Assembly (NCBI RefSeq): GCF_003363715.1
Contig: NZ_QREV01000003.1
Coordinates: forward strand, 118,619-182,618
Length of the DNA: 64,000 bases
Direction: 5' to 3'
Source: Parabacteroides acidifaciens
Lineage (GTDB): Bacteria > Bacteroidota > Bacteroidia > Bacteroidales > Tannerellaceae
The position numbers and the translations under genes were made by a program. Below the pieces are notes generated by a model, which saw only the letters and a program-made list of their open reading frames with translations, made no database searches and was not told the origin of the DNA. Shown in pieces: positions 42,927 to 53,125 of this stretch; the first letter of the stretch is position 1, and every line of letters begins with the position of its first letter.

Positions 42927-45900
42927 ATGAACAAAACGGAAACGTTTAAAAGGCTGCATCTGTCTATGTTAGTCTTTTTGTTTTGTGTGTGTACGACCAC
43001 GCTCTCCTATGCCCAGCATATGGTTTCAGGCGTTGTCAAGGATGTGACTGGTGAGCCTATCATCGGTGCAAACGTAGTCGAAAAAGGGACTACGAACGGA
43101 TCTATTACCGATATTGACGGTAAATTCTCCTTTACTATTTCTAAACCGGCTGTGACACTGGCCGTTTCCTACATCGGTTATCAACCACAGGACTATTCTT
43201 ACAAAGGACAGGAAAATGTGATTATTACATTGAAAGAAGATTTGCAAAATCTGGATGAAGTAGTTGTTGTCGGCTATGGTGTTGCCAAGAAGCGTGACCT
43301 GACAGGCTCTGTCGCCTCTGTCAAAGGGGAGAAGTTACAGGAGACTGCTTCGCTGAGCGCGGTGCAGGCCATGCAGGGACGAGCAGCCGGCGTAACCATT
43401 ATACAGACGAGTGCAAAGCCGGGTGAAGAAGCGAATATACGTGTTCGTGGAAACCGTTCGTTAAAGGCGACAAACGATCCGCTATATGTGGTGGATGGTA
43501 TTCCTATCGTTGTCGGTTTGAATGAGATGAGTCCTTCGGATATTGAATCCATAGAGGTCCTGAAAGATGCGTCGGCTACTGCTATTTACGGTTCACGCGG
43601 TGCCAATGGCGTTATTTTGGTGACGACCAAAAAAGGTAAGGAAGGAAAAGTCCAGATCGATTATAACGGCTATGTCGGAGTGCAGCAGGCCGCCCGTACG
43701 ATAGATATGTTTGATGGAGCCGAATGGGTTGACTTGGTGCGCGAAGCAAACCGGGCAACGTCGAAAACAACTCCATACCCGCTTGTCCCGACTTTGGATT
43801 GGGATAGGAAAATCGGTTATTTCAATGCCGACCCGAATGTAATTGGAAAAATAGAACAAGCTTATGATGAAAATGGGAACTGGTGTCCTGACCGTTTGCC
43901 TTACAATAGCTGGACGGACGAGGCATTACGGATTGCTCCTATTCATAATCATGAAGTCAGTGTACGAGGGGGAACAGAGAAGTTGAAGATGCTGGCTTCT
44001 GCCACTTATTTCGGACAGGATGGTATTGTGAAAGGGCAGGATTACCGCCGTTATTCGGTTCGTGTCAATTTTGACTGGACACTGAATAAGTATGTCAAAG
44101 TGGGTGGTTCGACTTCATTTTCCCATATTGACCGGAATAATGGAGGAAACCTGTATAGTGATGTGAAAAACGTTTATCCTTTAGCGGATATCTATGATGC
44201 GGATGGGAATATAATCACCTCGCGTCCGGGAAATGACCCGCAGCTTTGGAATCAGTTCCTGAATTTGGAACATCAAAAGAAGGAGATTAAAAAGGATCGT
44301 TTTTTGGGTAGTTACTATTTGGAAGTGAAATTGCCTTTCGATATTAACTACCGTTCCAATGTGGGTATAGATATCGGTCCCTGGTATGGTAATGAATTTT
44401 ATGGAGCACTCAGTGCAGACCGTTCCGGCAGTGCAGCCCGCGCTGTCAATGCTCGTGATAATCGCCGCATGTACACGTGGGAAAACCTTTTGTTCTATAA
44501 CAAAACATTCCATAAAGACCATACCCTCGGCCTGACATTCCTGCAATCTATCCAGCAGGAGACATATGAAAAGTCTGAAATTAAAGTGAAAGATTTGCCT
44601 TACGAGAATCAACAGTGGAATAACGTGGGATCGGCACAGACGATCGAATCCGTATCAAGCGACTATCAGCGTTGGAACTTAGCCTCTTTTATGGGACGCA
44701 TCAACTATAACTTTAAGGATCGCTACTTGTTGACTGTTTCAGCCCGTTACGATGGCTCTTCCCGCCTGGCTCCGGGGCATAAGTGGGTATTATTCCCTTC
44801 TGCCGCTCTTGCATGGCGTATCAAAGAAGAGTCGTTCTTGAAAGATGTCGATGTATTGAGTAACCTGAAGTTGCGAGTTGGTTGGGGTATCACCGGTAAC
44901 ACAGCCATCGATCCGTATAAGACACAAGGTAGCCTGGAATACGGTCGCTATAGCTATGGTTCGAATGGTGTCTTGGCCTTTTATCAGAAAGAAATGCCGA
45001 ATCCGAACTTGTCATGGGAAAAAACAGAACAGTGGAATGCCGGTCTCGATTTTGGCTTTTTGAACGGACGTATCGGGGGTAGTGTAGACCTTTATCTCCA
45101 GAATACGAAAGATCTGTTGATGGACCGCCAGTTACCAATCGTATCCGGTTTCGGTAATGTTACGACCAATATCGGACATATCCGTAACAAAGGTTTGGAA
45201 GTCACCTTGAATACCGTAAATATCGAAGCGAAGGATTTTAAATGGACGACCGACTTGATGTTTTCCGTAAATAAGGAAGAGATCGTTGAACTATATAATG
45301 GTAAAGTTGATGATGAAGGTAATAAATGGTTTATAGGACAGCCTGTAAAGGTCTTTTATGACTATAAGGCTGATGGTATCTGGCAATTGGAAGATGCCGC
45401 CGAACTGGAAAAATGGGGAGGAGTTTTTAAACCGGGTGATATCAAGATTGTCGATCGTAACGGAGATTATAAGATCACTTCTGAAGATCGCTTTATCCTG
45501 GGACATGAAGATCCGACTGTGAACTTAAGCATGAGCAACTATTTTAATTATAAGGATTTTGATTTTAACTTTTTCCTGAATGGAGCCTTCGGACAAACAA
45601 AATCTTTTGATCGGGGATGGAGTTTGAACGGACGTTATAACGGTGCAAAGGTCAATTATTGGCGTATTATTGGTGAAGACGAAAACGGTAATCCGATCAG
45701 TAATCGCAGTAATGAGGCTCCGCGTCCGAATATTGATTACGAAAATCCGAACTACATATCCTCTCTTTATAAAGAAGATGCATCTTTCCTTAGAATCGGG
45801 CAGGTGACTTTAGGATATACGTTGCCGAAGACTTTGTTGCAGAGTATGGGTGTCCAGAAACTTCGTGTGTATGCCACCGTGCAGAACGCCTACGTGTTTA

Positions 45901-45992
45901 CAAGCTATTCAGGTACGGACCCGGAAAGTGGCGGTGACTTCAACGAGCCGATGCCGAGAACTTATCTTTTTGGCGTAAACCTTAGTTTCTAA
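42927..45992 (+). CDS. SusC/RagA-family TonB-linked outer membrane porin
   Basis: The 1021-residue protein carries out TonB-driven import of a nutrient across the outer membrane, with the SusD-like lipoprotein as lid. It has a signal peptide (LHLSMLVFLFCVCTTTLSYA), a carboxypeptidase-D-like regulatory domain (SGVVKDVTGEPIIGANVVEK), the plug (DEVVVVGYGVAKKRDLTGSV) and a beta-barrel ending FGVNLSF. The 30-bp gap to the SusD-like gene shows an operon. No glycosidase, sensor or anti-sigma gene lies nearby, so the substrate cannot be guessed. The Rag-type pairs of the family import peptides or glycans. Confidence 0.95.
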   Translation: MNKTETFKRLHLSMLVFLFCVCTTTLSYAQHMVSGVVKDVTGEPIIGANVVEKGTTNGSITDIDGKFSFTISKPAVTLAVSYIGYQPQDYSYKGQENVIITLKEDLQNLDEVVVVGYGVAKKRDLTGSVASVKGEKLQETASLSAVQAMQGRAAGVTIIQTSAKPGEEANIRVRGNRSLKATNDPLYVVDGIPIVVGLNEMSPSDIESIEVLKDASATAIYGSRGANGVILVTTKKGKEGKVQIDYNGYVGVQQAARTIDMFDGAEWVDLVREANRATSKTTPYPLVPTLDWDRKIGYFNADPNVIGKIEQAYDENGNWCPDRLPYNSWTDEALRIAPIHNHEVSVRGGTEKLKMLASATYFGQDGIVKGQDYRRYSVRVNFDWTLNKYVKVGGSTSFSHIDRNNGGNLYSDVKNVYPLADIYDADGNIITSRPGNDPQLWNQFLNLEHQKKEIKKDRFLGSYYLEVKLPFDINYRSNVGIDIGPWYGNEFYGALSADRSGSAARAVNARDNRRMYTWENLLFYNKTFHKDHTLGLTFLQSIQQETYEKSEIKVKDLPYENQQWNNVGSAQTIESVSSDYQRWNLASFMGRINYNFKDRYLLTVSARYDGSSRLAPGHKWVLFPSAALAWRIKEESFLKDVDVLSNLKLRVGWGITGNTAIDPYKTQGSLEYGRYSYGSNGVLAFYQKEMPNPNLSWEKTEQWNAGLDFGFLNGRIGGSVDLYLQNTKDLLMDRQLPIVSGFGNVTTNIGHIRNKGLEVTLNTVNIEAKDFKWTTDLMFSVNKEEIVELYNGKVDDEGNKWFIGQPVKVFYDYKADGIWQLEDAAELEKWGGVFKPGDIKIVDRNGDYKITSEDRFILGHEDPTVNLSMSNYFNYKDFDFNFFLNGAFGQTKSFDRGWSLNGRYNGAKVNYWRIIGEDENGNPISNRSNEAPRPNIDYENPNYISSLYKEDASFLRIGQVTLGYTLPKTLLQSMGVQKLRVYATVQNAYVFTSYSGTDPESGGDFNEPMPRTYLFGVNLSF

Positions 45993-46022
45993 TAGTACTA
46001 ACATTAATAAATAGACGATATT

Positions 46023-47888
46023 ATGAAGAATATAATAAAATATAGTGTGTTGTCTTTATTGGCAGTAGCCGGTGTGTCGTGCGAATCGTTCCTGAACGAA
46101 AAGGTTGTCAGCGGCGTTTCGTATGACTATCTGGAAACAAAGACAGGTATTGAAACAGCTGTGAATGGCGTTTATTCGACCATGCGTTGGTATGTCGGGG
46201 GCGAACGTTATTATTGCTTGACCGAATATGGTGTGGATTATGTATGGGAAGGTGCCGATGGCGGCAATAAGGATGCTTTTAACAAGTATAGTAACCAGTT
46301 GAATTCTTCTTTCGGGATGTTATATGAATTCTGGGAAAATGCATTTAAAGGGATCACACGTGCCAATACGGCTTTGATGTATCTGCCGGAAGTGGGAGAT
46401 ATGACGGATGCCGAGAAAGTGTCCCGTGAAGGTGAATTGCGTTTTATGCGTGCTTATTTCTATTTTGACCTGGTTCAGCAGTTCGGACGTGTCCCTTTAT
46501 TGAGCGAGGGAAATGTTTCCCAGATTATAACTGATTTTCCACGTGCTTCGGTTGCCGATCTGTATGCATTTATCATTAACGATCTGCGTTATTCATTTGA
46601 TGTCTTACCCGATGTTGCCATGCAGCCGGATCGTGGTCGTGCCACTAAATGGGCAGCAGCCAATTTGCTCTCAAAGGTTTATCTGACAAGAGGGAGTGCC
46701 GTAAAAGACCAACGTGGACAACAGCCCACCGATATGGATAGCACGGCTTATTTTGCCGAAGCGGTAATCAACTCCGGAAAGTTTGCATTGGAAGCCGATT
46801 ATCTGTCTACTATCGACCAGGACAGGCAGAAAGTATCATCTGAAACAATCTGGGGTGTCGAGTTTACAAACGATGTGTTGTTTAATGGCTCTGAAGGAAA
46901 CAAGATGCACTTGTATTGGGTTCCGACTTATGAAAAGTTACCGGGATTACAGCGTGACCTTCAACAGGGACGTGCTTGGAAACGTGTGAAGCCGACTCCT
47001 TATTTACAGACCGAACTGTTCGATCACCTGAACGATTCCCGTATGTATAAAATGTTCAGCTGGGTATTCTATGCAAATAAAGAATCCTCTATCCCTGTAT
47101 GGGAAGATAAATATTATTATGTGGATGAAAACGGTAAGACCACCAACGATTTGTTGTATGAAACTCCTGCTGAATTAGTTGGTAAACCGAAGTTCACATT
47201 GGGTGATACAGCTGCTTATTTTATTCCGAAATATTATGGAGCAAAGGATTATAAAGGTGCTGTGATTGACAAGGCAAAAGATCGTCTAATGCAGTTGGAT
47301 ATTGCCAAGTGCCGTTATACCCTGATTCCGGTGGATGAGAATACGAACCACTATTTCCCTTGCCTGAAAAAATGGTTGGATACGCAACGTCCGGATATGA
47401 ACTATGAACAGGGAGGGCGTAACTTTGTTCGTATGCGTCTGGGTGAAACTTATCTGATTGCAGCCGAGGCTTATGGCCGTAAGGGGAACTTTGAGAAAGC
47501 TGCAGAATTGATAAATGTCGTTCGCAAGCGTGCCGCCTATAAGGAAGGTGAAGCAAAACCGCAGGAATGGTGGCAGGTCGACGGTGGCAATATGGCTGAT
47601 GTAGCCGGTTCAACCGAAAAGGCTATGCTGGTAACTTCTGCTGATTTGAGTAATGATTTTATCAATTTCATGCTGGATGAACGTGCCCGTGAGACTTATG
47701 GCGAAATGAACCGTTGGGAAGATTTGGTACGTACGGAGACTTTGTACGAACGTGTGAAGAAATTTAATCCGGATGCCGCTCCTAACATAAAGGAATATCA
47801 CAAACTTCGTCCGATCCCGCAGAATCATATCGACCGCCTGTCGCCAAAACCATCTCCAGAGGAGGCTCAAAATGAAGGGTATTATTAA
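46023..47888 (+). CDS. SusD/RagB-family outer membrane lipoprotein
   Basis: The protein (621 residues) is the partner lipoprotein of the SusC-like porin. The lipobox is AGVSC in YSVLSLLAVAGVSCESFLN. TPR-like helical parts follow, with LRFMRAYFYFDLVQQFGRVP (SusD motif) and the C-terminal ERARETYGEMNRWEDLVRT. It would bind the nutrient outside the cell and close over the SusC pore. A small hairpin (47891-47905) and a larger one (47936-47981) follow the stop. Confidence 0.95.
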   Translation: MKNIIKYSVLSLLAVAGVSCESFLNEKVVSGVSYDYLETKTGIETAVNGVYSTMRWYVGGERYYCLTEYGVDYVWEGADGGNKDAFNKYSNQLNSSFGMLYEFWENAFKGITRANTALMYLPEVGDMTDAEKVSREGELRFMRAYFYFDLVQQFGRVPLLSEGNVSQIITDFPRASVADLYAFIINDLRYSFDVLPDVAMQPDRGRATKWAAANLLSKVYLTRGSAVKDQRGQQPTDMDSTAYFAEAVINSGKFALEADYLSTIDQDRQKVSSETIWGVEFTNDVLFNGSEGNKMHLYWVPTYEKLPGLQRDLQQGRAWKRVKPTPYLQTELFDHLNDSRMYKMFSWVFYANKESSIPVWEDKYYYVDENGKTTNDLLYETPAELVGKPKFTLGDTAAYFIPKYYGAKDYKGAVIDKAKDRLMQLDIAKCRYTLIPVDENTNHYFPCLKKWLDTQRPDMNYEQGGRNFVRMRLGETYLIAAEAYGRKGNFEKAAELINVVRKRAAYKEGEAKPQEWWQVDGGNMADVAGSTEKAMLVTSADLSNDFINFMLDERARETYGEMNRWEDLVRTETLYERVKKFNPDAAPNIKEYHKLRPIPQNHIDRLSPKPSPEEAQNEGYY

Positions 47889-48157
47889 TACTGCCATATA
47901 GGCAGGCCGTATCGGCAATTCTAAGATTTTAAGAAAGGGGGATGTGTCACGCTATAAATGGGGCTTTTGACGCATCCCCCTACAAATCTGGGTACTTTGA
48001 CAAACACACCGAAATCATCATGACAGGTTCGCATTCTTTGGACGAACTCTGCAGTTTATCACAAATAGCATCTATTCTGCAACTTTTCATAAAGCATACA
48101 TCTATATGTCATGATAATTTGTTAGTTTTGCAGCTCAATATAAAAAAGGGAGCAACA
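47889..48157. other. Intergenic region after susD with two hairpins
   Basis: CTGCC/GGCAG forms a small hairpin at 47891-47905. AGGGGGATGTGTCA (47936-47949) pairs with TGACGCATCCCCCT (47968-47981) except for one base. The second has no T-run but probably ends the SusC/D transcript or stabilises it. The hisH promoter lies at the right end. Confidence 0.55.
48123..48130 (+). promoter_or_regulatory. -7 box of the his operon
   Basis: TAGTTTTG fits TAnnTTTG, 28 bp before the ATG of hisH at 48158. Confidence 0.5.
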
Positions 48158-48748
48158 ATGGATGTCGCCATTATCAAATATAATGCCGGAAATATCTACT
48201 CCGTAAGTTATGCACTGAAAAGGCTGGGAGTCGAAGCAACTGTCACGGCAGATCCGGAACTGCTATGTAAAGCGGATAAAGTAATCTTTCCGGGCGTTGG
48301 TGAAGCCCAGACTACAATGGATCACCTGAAAGAACATAAACTGGATGCGATCATAAAAGGATTGAAGCAGCCGGTTTTAGGCATTTGCCTGGGTATGCAG
48401 TTGATGTGTCGCCATTCGGAAGAAGGAGACGCCGATTGCCTGGGCATTTTCGATACGGAGGTCAAGCGTTTTATTCCGCAAAAACATACGGACAAGGTTC
48501 CGCACATGGGATGGAATACGATTACGGATGTTAAAGACGGGCTGTTCAACAAGCAATTGGAGAACAAATTTGTTTACTTCGTACATAGTTTCTATGTACC
48601 TGTGAATGATTATACCGCAGCTACGACCGAATATATCCTTCCGTTCAGTGCATCTCTGCATAAAGATAATTTCTATGCGACCCAGTTTCACCCGGAAAAG
48701 AGCGGTTCGGTTGGTGAGGTTATATTGAGTAACTTTTTAAAACTGTAA
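48158..48748 (+). CDS. hisH: Imidazole glycerol phosphate synthase, glutaminase subunit HisH
   Basis: HisH frees ammonia from glutamine and passes it to HisF in histidine synthesis. The protein (196 residues) is a class I glutamine amidotransferase with nucleophile Cys in GICLGMQLMC and the His/Glu pair in TQFHPEKSG, and begins MDVAIIKYNAGNIYSVSYAL. I chose the ATG at 48158; the frame extends further upstream without homology. It is the first gene of a his cluster (hisH-hisA-hisF-hisIE). The next gene starts 6 bp after its stop. Confidence 0.96.
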   Translation: MDVAIIKYNAGNIYSVSYALKRLGVEATVTADPELLCKADKVIFPGVGEAQTTMDHLKEHKLDAIIKGLKQPVLGICLGMQLMCRHSEEGDADCLGIFDTEVKRFIPQKHTDKVPHMGWNTITDVKDGLFNKQLENKFVYFVHSFYVPVNDYTAATTEYILPFSASLHKDNFYATQFHPEKSGSVGEVILSNFLKL

Positions 48749-48754
48749 GCTGAT

Positions 48755-49474
48755 ATGATAGAGTTGATTCCGGCTATAGATATGATCGACGGCAAATGCG
48801 TTCGTCTCACGCAGGGTGATTACGACACCAAGAAAGTGTATAACGAAGATCCCTTGGAGGTTGCCAAGATGTTTGAAGATCATGGCATCCGCCGTTTGCA
48901 TATGGTAGACCTTGACGGCGCGCGCCAGGGACGGATCATCAATTACCGGACACTGGAACGCGTGGCGACCCGCACATCGCTGATTATCGATTTCGGCGGC
49001 GGACTGAAGCAGGATGGCGACCTCGAGATCGCTTTCGAGAGCGGCGCACAGATGGTTACGGGCGGAAGCATCGCTGTAAAGAACCCGGAAGTGTTCGCTT
49101 CCTGGATCACGAAGTTCGGTCCGGAGAAGATTATCCTCGGAGCGGATGCCAAAGATAAAAAGATCGCAATAAGCGGGTGGGAGGAAACGACCGACAAGGA
49201 GTTGATCCCCTTTATCCGGGATTATTACGACAAAGGAATCACGAAAGCGATCTGTACGGACATCAGCCGCGACGGCATGTTGCAAGGTCCTGCGATCGAC
49301 CTTTATAAAGAAATACGGGAACAAATACCTTTTCTCTGTCTGATAGCCAGCGGAGGGGTCAGTTCCATACAAGATATTGAGAAACTGGCTGAGGCGGGTA
49401 TTCCGGCTGTTATCTTCGGTAAAGCGATTTACGAAGGGAAGATACAGCTGAAAGATCTGATCCGCTTCACCTGA
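48755..49474 (+). CDS. hisA: Phosphoribosylformimino-5-aminoimidazole carboxamide ribotide isomerase HisA
   Basis: HisA opens the ribose ring of ProFAR by an Amadori rearrangement. The 239-residue (beta/alpha)8 barrel starts [20 protein letters not shown] with the catalytic Asp8. The phosphate loops are DFGGGLKQ and [10 protein letters not shown], and the second catalytic Asp lies in CTDISRDGM. It stands between hisH and hisF as usual in this phylum. Confidence 0.97.
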   Translation: MIELIPAIDMIDGKCVRLTQGDYDTKKVYNEDPLEVAKMFEDHGIRRLHMVDLDGARQGRIINYRTLERVATRTSLIIDFGGGLKQDGDLEIAFESGAQMVTGGSIAVKNPEVFASWITKFGPEKIILGADAKDKKIAISGWEETTDKELIPFIRDYYDKGITKAICTDISRDGMLQGPAIDLYKEIREQIPFLCLIASGGVSSIQDIEKLAEAGIPAVIFGKAIYEGKIQLKDLIRFT

Positions 49475-49492
49475 TAAAAACAACGATTATAT

Positions 49493-50248
49493 ATGCTTGC
49501 CAAAAGAATAGTCCCCTGTTTGGACATAAAAGATGGAAAGACTGTCAAAGGAATCAATTTCGTAAACTTCCGCGATGCCGGCGACCCGGTCGAACTGGGC
49601 GCACAATACAGCCGCGAGGGAGCCGACGAATTGGTTTATCTGGATATAACCGCCTCGCACGAAGGACGTAAAACGTTTACGGAATTGGTGAAAAAGGTAG
49701 CGGCTAATATCAGCATTCCTTTTACGGTTGGCGGCGGCATCAACGAGATGAAAGATGTGGACCGGCTGTTGAGTGCCGGAGCTGATAAGGTTTCCATTAA
49801 CTCGGCTGCGCTGCGTAACCCGAAACTGATCGAAGAGATTGCAAAAAACTTCGGCAGCCAGGTATGCGTAGTTGCCATCGATGCCAATTTCGAGAACGGC
49901 GACTGGCTTTGTTACCTGAACGGAGGACGCATCCCGACGGAGAAGCATTTGTTCCAATGGGCTGCCGAAGCGGAAAGTTTGGGGGCGGGCGAAATCTTGT
50001 TCACCAGCATGACGCACGACGGCGTGAAAGACGGTTACGCCAACGAGGCGCTGTCGACGCTGGCCGACAACCTGCATATCCCGGTCATTGCTTCGGGTGG
50101 AGCAGGAAAGATGGAACATTTCCGTGACACTTTCGCTCTCGGAAAGGCGGATGCAGCATTGGCGGCAAGCGTTTTCCATTTCGGGGAGATCGGAATAGGC
50201 ACTTTGAAGCAGTATCTCCGTGAGGAGGGAATCAACGTCCGTCTCTGA
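49493..50248 (+). CDS. hisF: Imidazole glycerol phosphate synthase, cyclase subunit HisF
   Basis: HisF joins ammonia from HisH to PRFAR and makes imidazole glycerol phosphate and AICAR. The 251-residue barrel begins [20 protein letters not shown] (catalytic Asp11) and has [23 protein letters not shown] (catalytic Asp) and [11 protein letters not shown]. HisH is two genes upstream. Palindromic repeats follow it before hisIE. Confidence 0.97.
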   Translation: MLAKRIVPCLDIKDGKTVKGINFVNFRDAGDPVELGAQYSREGADELVYLDITASHEGRKTFTELVKKVAANISIPFTVGGGINEMKDVDRLLSAGADKVSINSAALRNPKLIEEIAKNFGSQVCVVAIDANFENGDWLCYLNGGRIPTEKHLFQWAAEAESLGAGEILFTSMTHDGVKDGYANEALSTLADNLHIPVIASGGAGKMEHFRDTFALGKADAALAASVFHFGEIGIGTLKQYLREEGINVRL

Positions 50249-50291
50249 AGCCCACGGCTGGGAATGCCTGTTTCATATAGAAGAAACTTTT

Positions 50292-50331
50292 GTTCCATGC
50301 CCGTGAAACTTTAGTTTCATGCCCATGAAAC
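50292..50331. repeat. Two palindromic repeats between hisF and hisIE
   Basis: GTTCCATGCCCGTGAAAC (50292-50309) and GTTTCATGCCCATGAAAC (50314-50331) are near-identical, 22 bp apart, and each is nearly self-complementary. They could be RNA hairpins within the operon or protein-binding sites. Confidence 0.6.
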
Positions 50332-50402
50332 TGGAAACGGATGCCCAGGGACAGGGAGACGCACACGAATGAATTAAGAACAATATAATAGTCAGATAAA
50401 AG

Positions 50403-50999
50403 ATGAAATTAGATTTTGAAAAAATGGGCGGGCTGATTCCCGCCATCGTTCAGGACAACAACACAAACAAAGTATTGATGTTGGGCTTTATGAACGAAGA
50501 AGCTTACGAAGAAACAAAGGCTACCGGTAAAGTAACATTCTTCAGCCGTACGAAAAACCGTCTCTGGATGAAGGGTGAAACAAGCGGAAACACACTCCAG
50601 GTAGTCAACATCGCAGTCGATTGCGACAACGACACCTTGCTGATCAAGGCCATTCCGGCCGGTCCTGTATGCCATACAGGCGCCGATACTTGTTTTGGTG
50701 AGAAGAATGTGGAAGACATCATGTTCCTCAAATATCTGCAGAACTTCATCGAACAGCGCCGCCAGGAAATGCCGGAAGGTTCCTACACGACAACCCTGTT
50801 CCAGAAAGGCATCAACCGCATGGCACAGAAAGTCGGCGAAGAAGCGGTGGAAACCGTTATCGAAGCGACCAACGGAACTGACGACAGGCTTGTTTACGAG
50901 GCTGCCGACATGATCTATCACCTGATCGTATTATTGACGAGCAAAGGACTTCGCATCGAAGACCTCGCACGCGAACTGAAAAGCAGACATAAAGGATAA
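50403..50999 (+). CDS. hisIE: Bifunctional phosphoribosyl-AMP cyclohydrolase/phosphoribosyl-ATP pyrophosphatase HisIE
   Basis: The 198-residue enzyme carries out the second and third steps of histidine synthesis. The N-terminal HisI half has VDCDNDTLL and PVCHTGADTCF, which bind metals. The C-terminal HisE half has NRMAQKVGEEAVETVIEA and YEAADMIYHLIVLL. The length fits the fused form. It is the last his gene of the cluster and stands 5 bp before ftsE. Confidence 0.96.
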   Translation: MKLDFEKMGGLIPAIVQDNNTNKVLMLGFMNEEAYEETKATGKVTFFSRTKNRLWMKGETSGNTLQVVNIAVDCDNDTLLIKAIPAGPVCHTGADTCFGEKNVEDIMFLKYLQNFIEQRRQEMPEGSYTTTLFQKGINRMAQKVGEEAVETVIEATNGTDDRLVYEAADMIYHLIVLLTSKGLRIEDLARELKSRHKG

Positions 51000-51004
51000 C
51001 AGCA

Positions 51005-51682
51005 ATGGAAGAGACAACCCTGCTCAAACTGGATAATGTGGAAATCTGCCGTGAAGAGAATGTGATCCTTCACGACGCCTCCTTCACGCTCCATAACGGA
51101 GAATTTGTGTATGTGATCGGAAAAGTAGGTTCCGGCAAGAGCAGCCTGTTGAAATCCTTGTACTGCGAAATTCCCATTGAACGCGGGGATGCATGGCTGC
51201 TGGACTATAACCTCTGCAAGATGAAGCGGAAAGACATTCCTTACCTTCGCAGGAAGTTAGGCATCGTCTTTCAGGATTTCCAATTGCTGACCGACCGTTC
51301 GGTAAACAAAAACCTCGAATTTGTCCTGAAGGCTACCGGATGGAAAAAGAAGAGCGAGATAACCGAACGGATCAATGACGTGCTGTCTCAGGTCGGCATG
51401 CAGGACAAAGGCTATAAGATGCCGCACGAACTTTCGGGTGGCGAGCAGCAGCGTATCGTGATCGCCCGCGCCCTGCTGAACGATCCGGTCTTGATTCTGG
51501 CCGACGAGCCTACCGGTAATCTGGACCCGGAAACAAGCGGACAGATCGTACAGCTTCTGCACGACATCTGCCGAAAAGGAACGGCTGTCATTATGACGAC
51601 TCACAACTATACGTTAGTACATAATTATCCCGCGCGTATAGTAAAATGCGAGAATGCCTGCCTGAGTGATGTGGGAGAATAA
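51005..51682 (+). CDS. ftsE: Cell division ATP-binding protein FtsE
   Basis: FtsE is the ATPase of the FtsEX complex, which controls peptidoglycan hydrolases at the division site. The 225-residue protein has Walker [10 protein letters not shown], signature LSGGEQQR, Walker B LILADEPT, and the switch His in MTTHNY. The length and short N-terminus suit FtsE, and the Bacteroidetes version often lies outside an ftsX operon. Five base pairs separate it from hisIE, so it may be transcribed with the his genes. A different ABC ATPase of the MacB/LolD group cannot be excluded. Confidence 0.85.
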   Translation: MEETTLLKLDNVEICREENVILHDASFTLHNGEFVYVIGKVGSGKSSLLKSLYCEIPIERGDAWLLDYNLCKMKRKDIPYLRRKLGIVFQDFQLLTDRSVNKNLEFVLKATGWKKKSEITERINDVLSQVGMQDKGYKMPHELSGGEQQRIVIARALLNDPVLILADEPTGNLDPETSGQIVQLLHDICRKGTAVIMTTHNYTLVHNYPARIVKCENACLSDVGE

Positions 51683-51691
51683 TTTTTTATG

Positions 51692-51699
51692 TAACTTTG
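51692..51699 (+). promoter_or_regulatory. -7 box for lysC
   Basis: TAACTTTG fits TAnnTTTG, 48 bp before the ATG at 51747. Confidence 0.5.
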
Positions 51700-51746
51700 C
51701 ACACGCATTTAAAGCGAAGAAGAACAAATTAATATAGTAAAAGAAA

Positions 51747-53060
51747 ATGAAAGTTTTAAAGTTTGGCGGTACTTCTGTGGGATCTGCACAGAGAATAAAA
51801 GGTGTAGCAAAACTGATTACGGGAGAGCGTAACATTGTAGTATTGTCTGCCATGTCCGGTACAACCAACTCATTGGTTGAAATTTCGGATTACTTGTACA
51901 AGAAAAACCCTGACGGAGCGAACGAGGTCATCAATAAACTGGCTCAGAAATACTACGGCCATATTGAAGAACTCTACAGCACCGACGAATATAAGCAGAA
52001 GGCCAAAGAACTGATAAAAACTCATTTCGATCATATCCGTACATTCACAAAGGACCTGTTCACGCTGTTTGAAGAAAAGGTTGTCCTGGCTCAGGGCGAA
52101 CTGATCTCTACAGGCATGATGAACCTCTACCTGAACGAATGCGGAGTAAACTCCGTCCTGATTCCGGCATTGGACTATATGCGCACGGACAAGAATGCAG
52201 AACCGGATCCCGTATATATCAAAGAAAAGCTCGTCAAACTGCTGAACGAACATAAGGATGCCGACCTGTTTATCACACAAGGTTACATCTGCCGCAATGC
52301 TTACGGCGAAATCGACAACCTGCAACGTGGCGGTAGCGACTACAGTGCTTCCCTGATCGGTGCGGCTATCGGCGCTGAAGAGATCCAGATCTGGACAGAT
52401 ATTGATGGCATGCACAATAATGATCCGCGTATCGTCGAGAAAACATCTCCGGTGCGTCACCTGCACTTTGAAGAAGCGGCAGAATTAGCTTATTTCGGCG
52501 CCAAGATCCTGCACCCGACTTGCATCCTGCCGGCCAAGTTGAACAACATCCCTGTCCGCCTGCTGAACACCATGCAACCGGAAGCTCCGGGAACCATGAT
52601 CTCCAACGCGACGGAAAAAGGTAAAATCAAAGCGGTTGCCGCAAAAGACAATATCACTTCCATCAAGATCAAGAGCGGCCGTATGCTGTTGGCAACAGGC
52701 TTCCTGCGTAAGGTATTCGAAATCTTCGAAAATTACCAGACTCCGATCGACATGGTGACGACTTCCGAAGTGGGTGTTTCCGTAACAATCGACAGTCGCA
52801 AACATCTGGAAGAAATCGTGGACGATCTGAAGAAATACGGAACGGTTACCGTAGACGAAGATATGGTGATCGTCTGTGTTGTCGGCGACCTGGAATGGGA
52901 CAACGTCGGTTTCGAAGCCCGCATCGTTCAGGCAATGAAAGATGTTCCGGTACGAATGATTTCGTACGGCGGCAGTAACTACAACGTCTCGCTCCTTGTT
53001 AAAGCCTCCGACAAGAAGAGAGCACTGCAAGCGTTAAGCGATCATTTATTCAACAACTAA
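51747..53060 (+). CDS. lysC: Aspartate kinase
   Basis: The enzyme phosphorylates aspartate, the first step to lysine, threonine and methionine. The protein (437 residues) begins MKVLKFGGTSVGSAQRIKGV with the kinase motif, has the aspartate-binding RGGSDYSASLIGAAI and ends with two ACT domains (KIKSGRMLLATGFL; CVVGDLEWDNVGFEAR), so it is a single-function kinase open to feedback inhibition. lysA is the next gene, 65 bp downstream, past a terminator. Confidence 0.95.
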   Translation: MKVLKFGGTSVGSAQRIKGVAKLITGERNIVVLSAMSGTTNSLVEISDYLYKKNPDGANEVINKLAQKYYGHIEELYSTDEYKQKAKELIKTHFDHIRTFTKDLFTLFEEKVVLAQGELISTGMMNLYLNECGVNSVLIPALDYMRTDKNAEPDPVYIKEKLVKLLNEHKDADLFITQGYICRNAYGEIDNLQRGGSDYSASLIGAAIGAEEIQIWTDIDGMHNNDPRIVEKTSPVRHLHFEEAAELAYFGAKILHPTCILPAKLNNIPVRLLNTMQPEAPGTMISNATEKGKIKAVAAKDNITSIKIKSGRMLLATGFLRKVFEIFENYQTPIDMVTTSEVGVSVTIDSRKHLEEIVDDLKKYGTVTVDEDMVIVCVVGDLEWDNVGFEARIVQAMKDVPVRMISYGGSNYNVSLLVKASDKKRALQALSDHLFNN

Positions 53061-53068
53061 ATATTTCT

Positions 53069-53100
53069 ATAAGGGCGGCCTATTCAGACTGCCCTTATTT
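53069..53100 (+). terminator. Terminator after lysC
   Basis: ATAAGGGC (53069-53076) pairs with GCCCTTAT (53091-53098), followed by a T-rich run (TTTATC). Confidence 0.65.
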
Positions 53101-53125
53101 ATCTTTATATAATTTATATCATAAT

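Noticed and set aside
42927..47888. A polysaccharide utilisation locus
   Set aside because: Only the SusC/SusD pair is present; no glycoside hydrolase, lyase or sensor gene lies nearby, so I call it an orphan pair.
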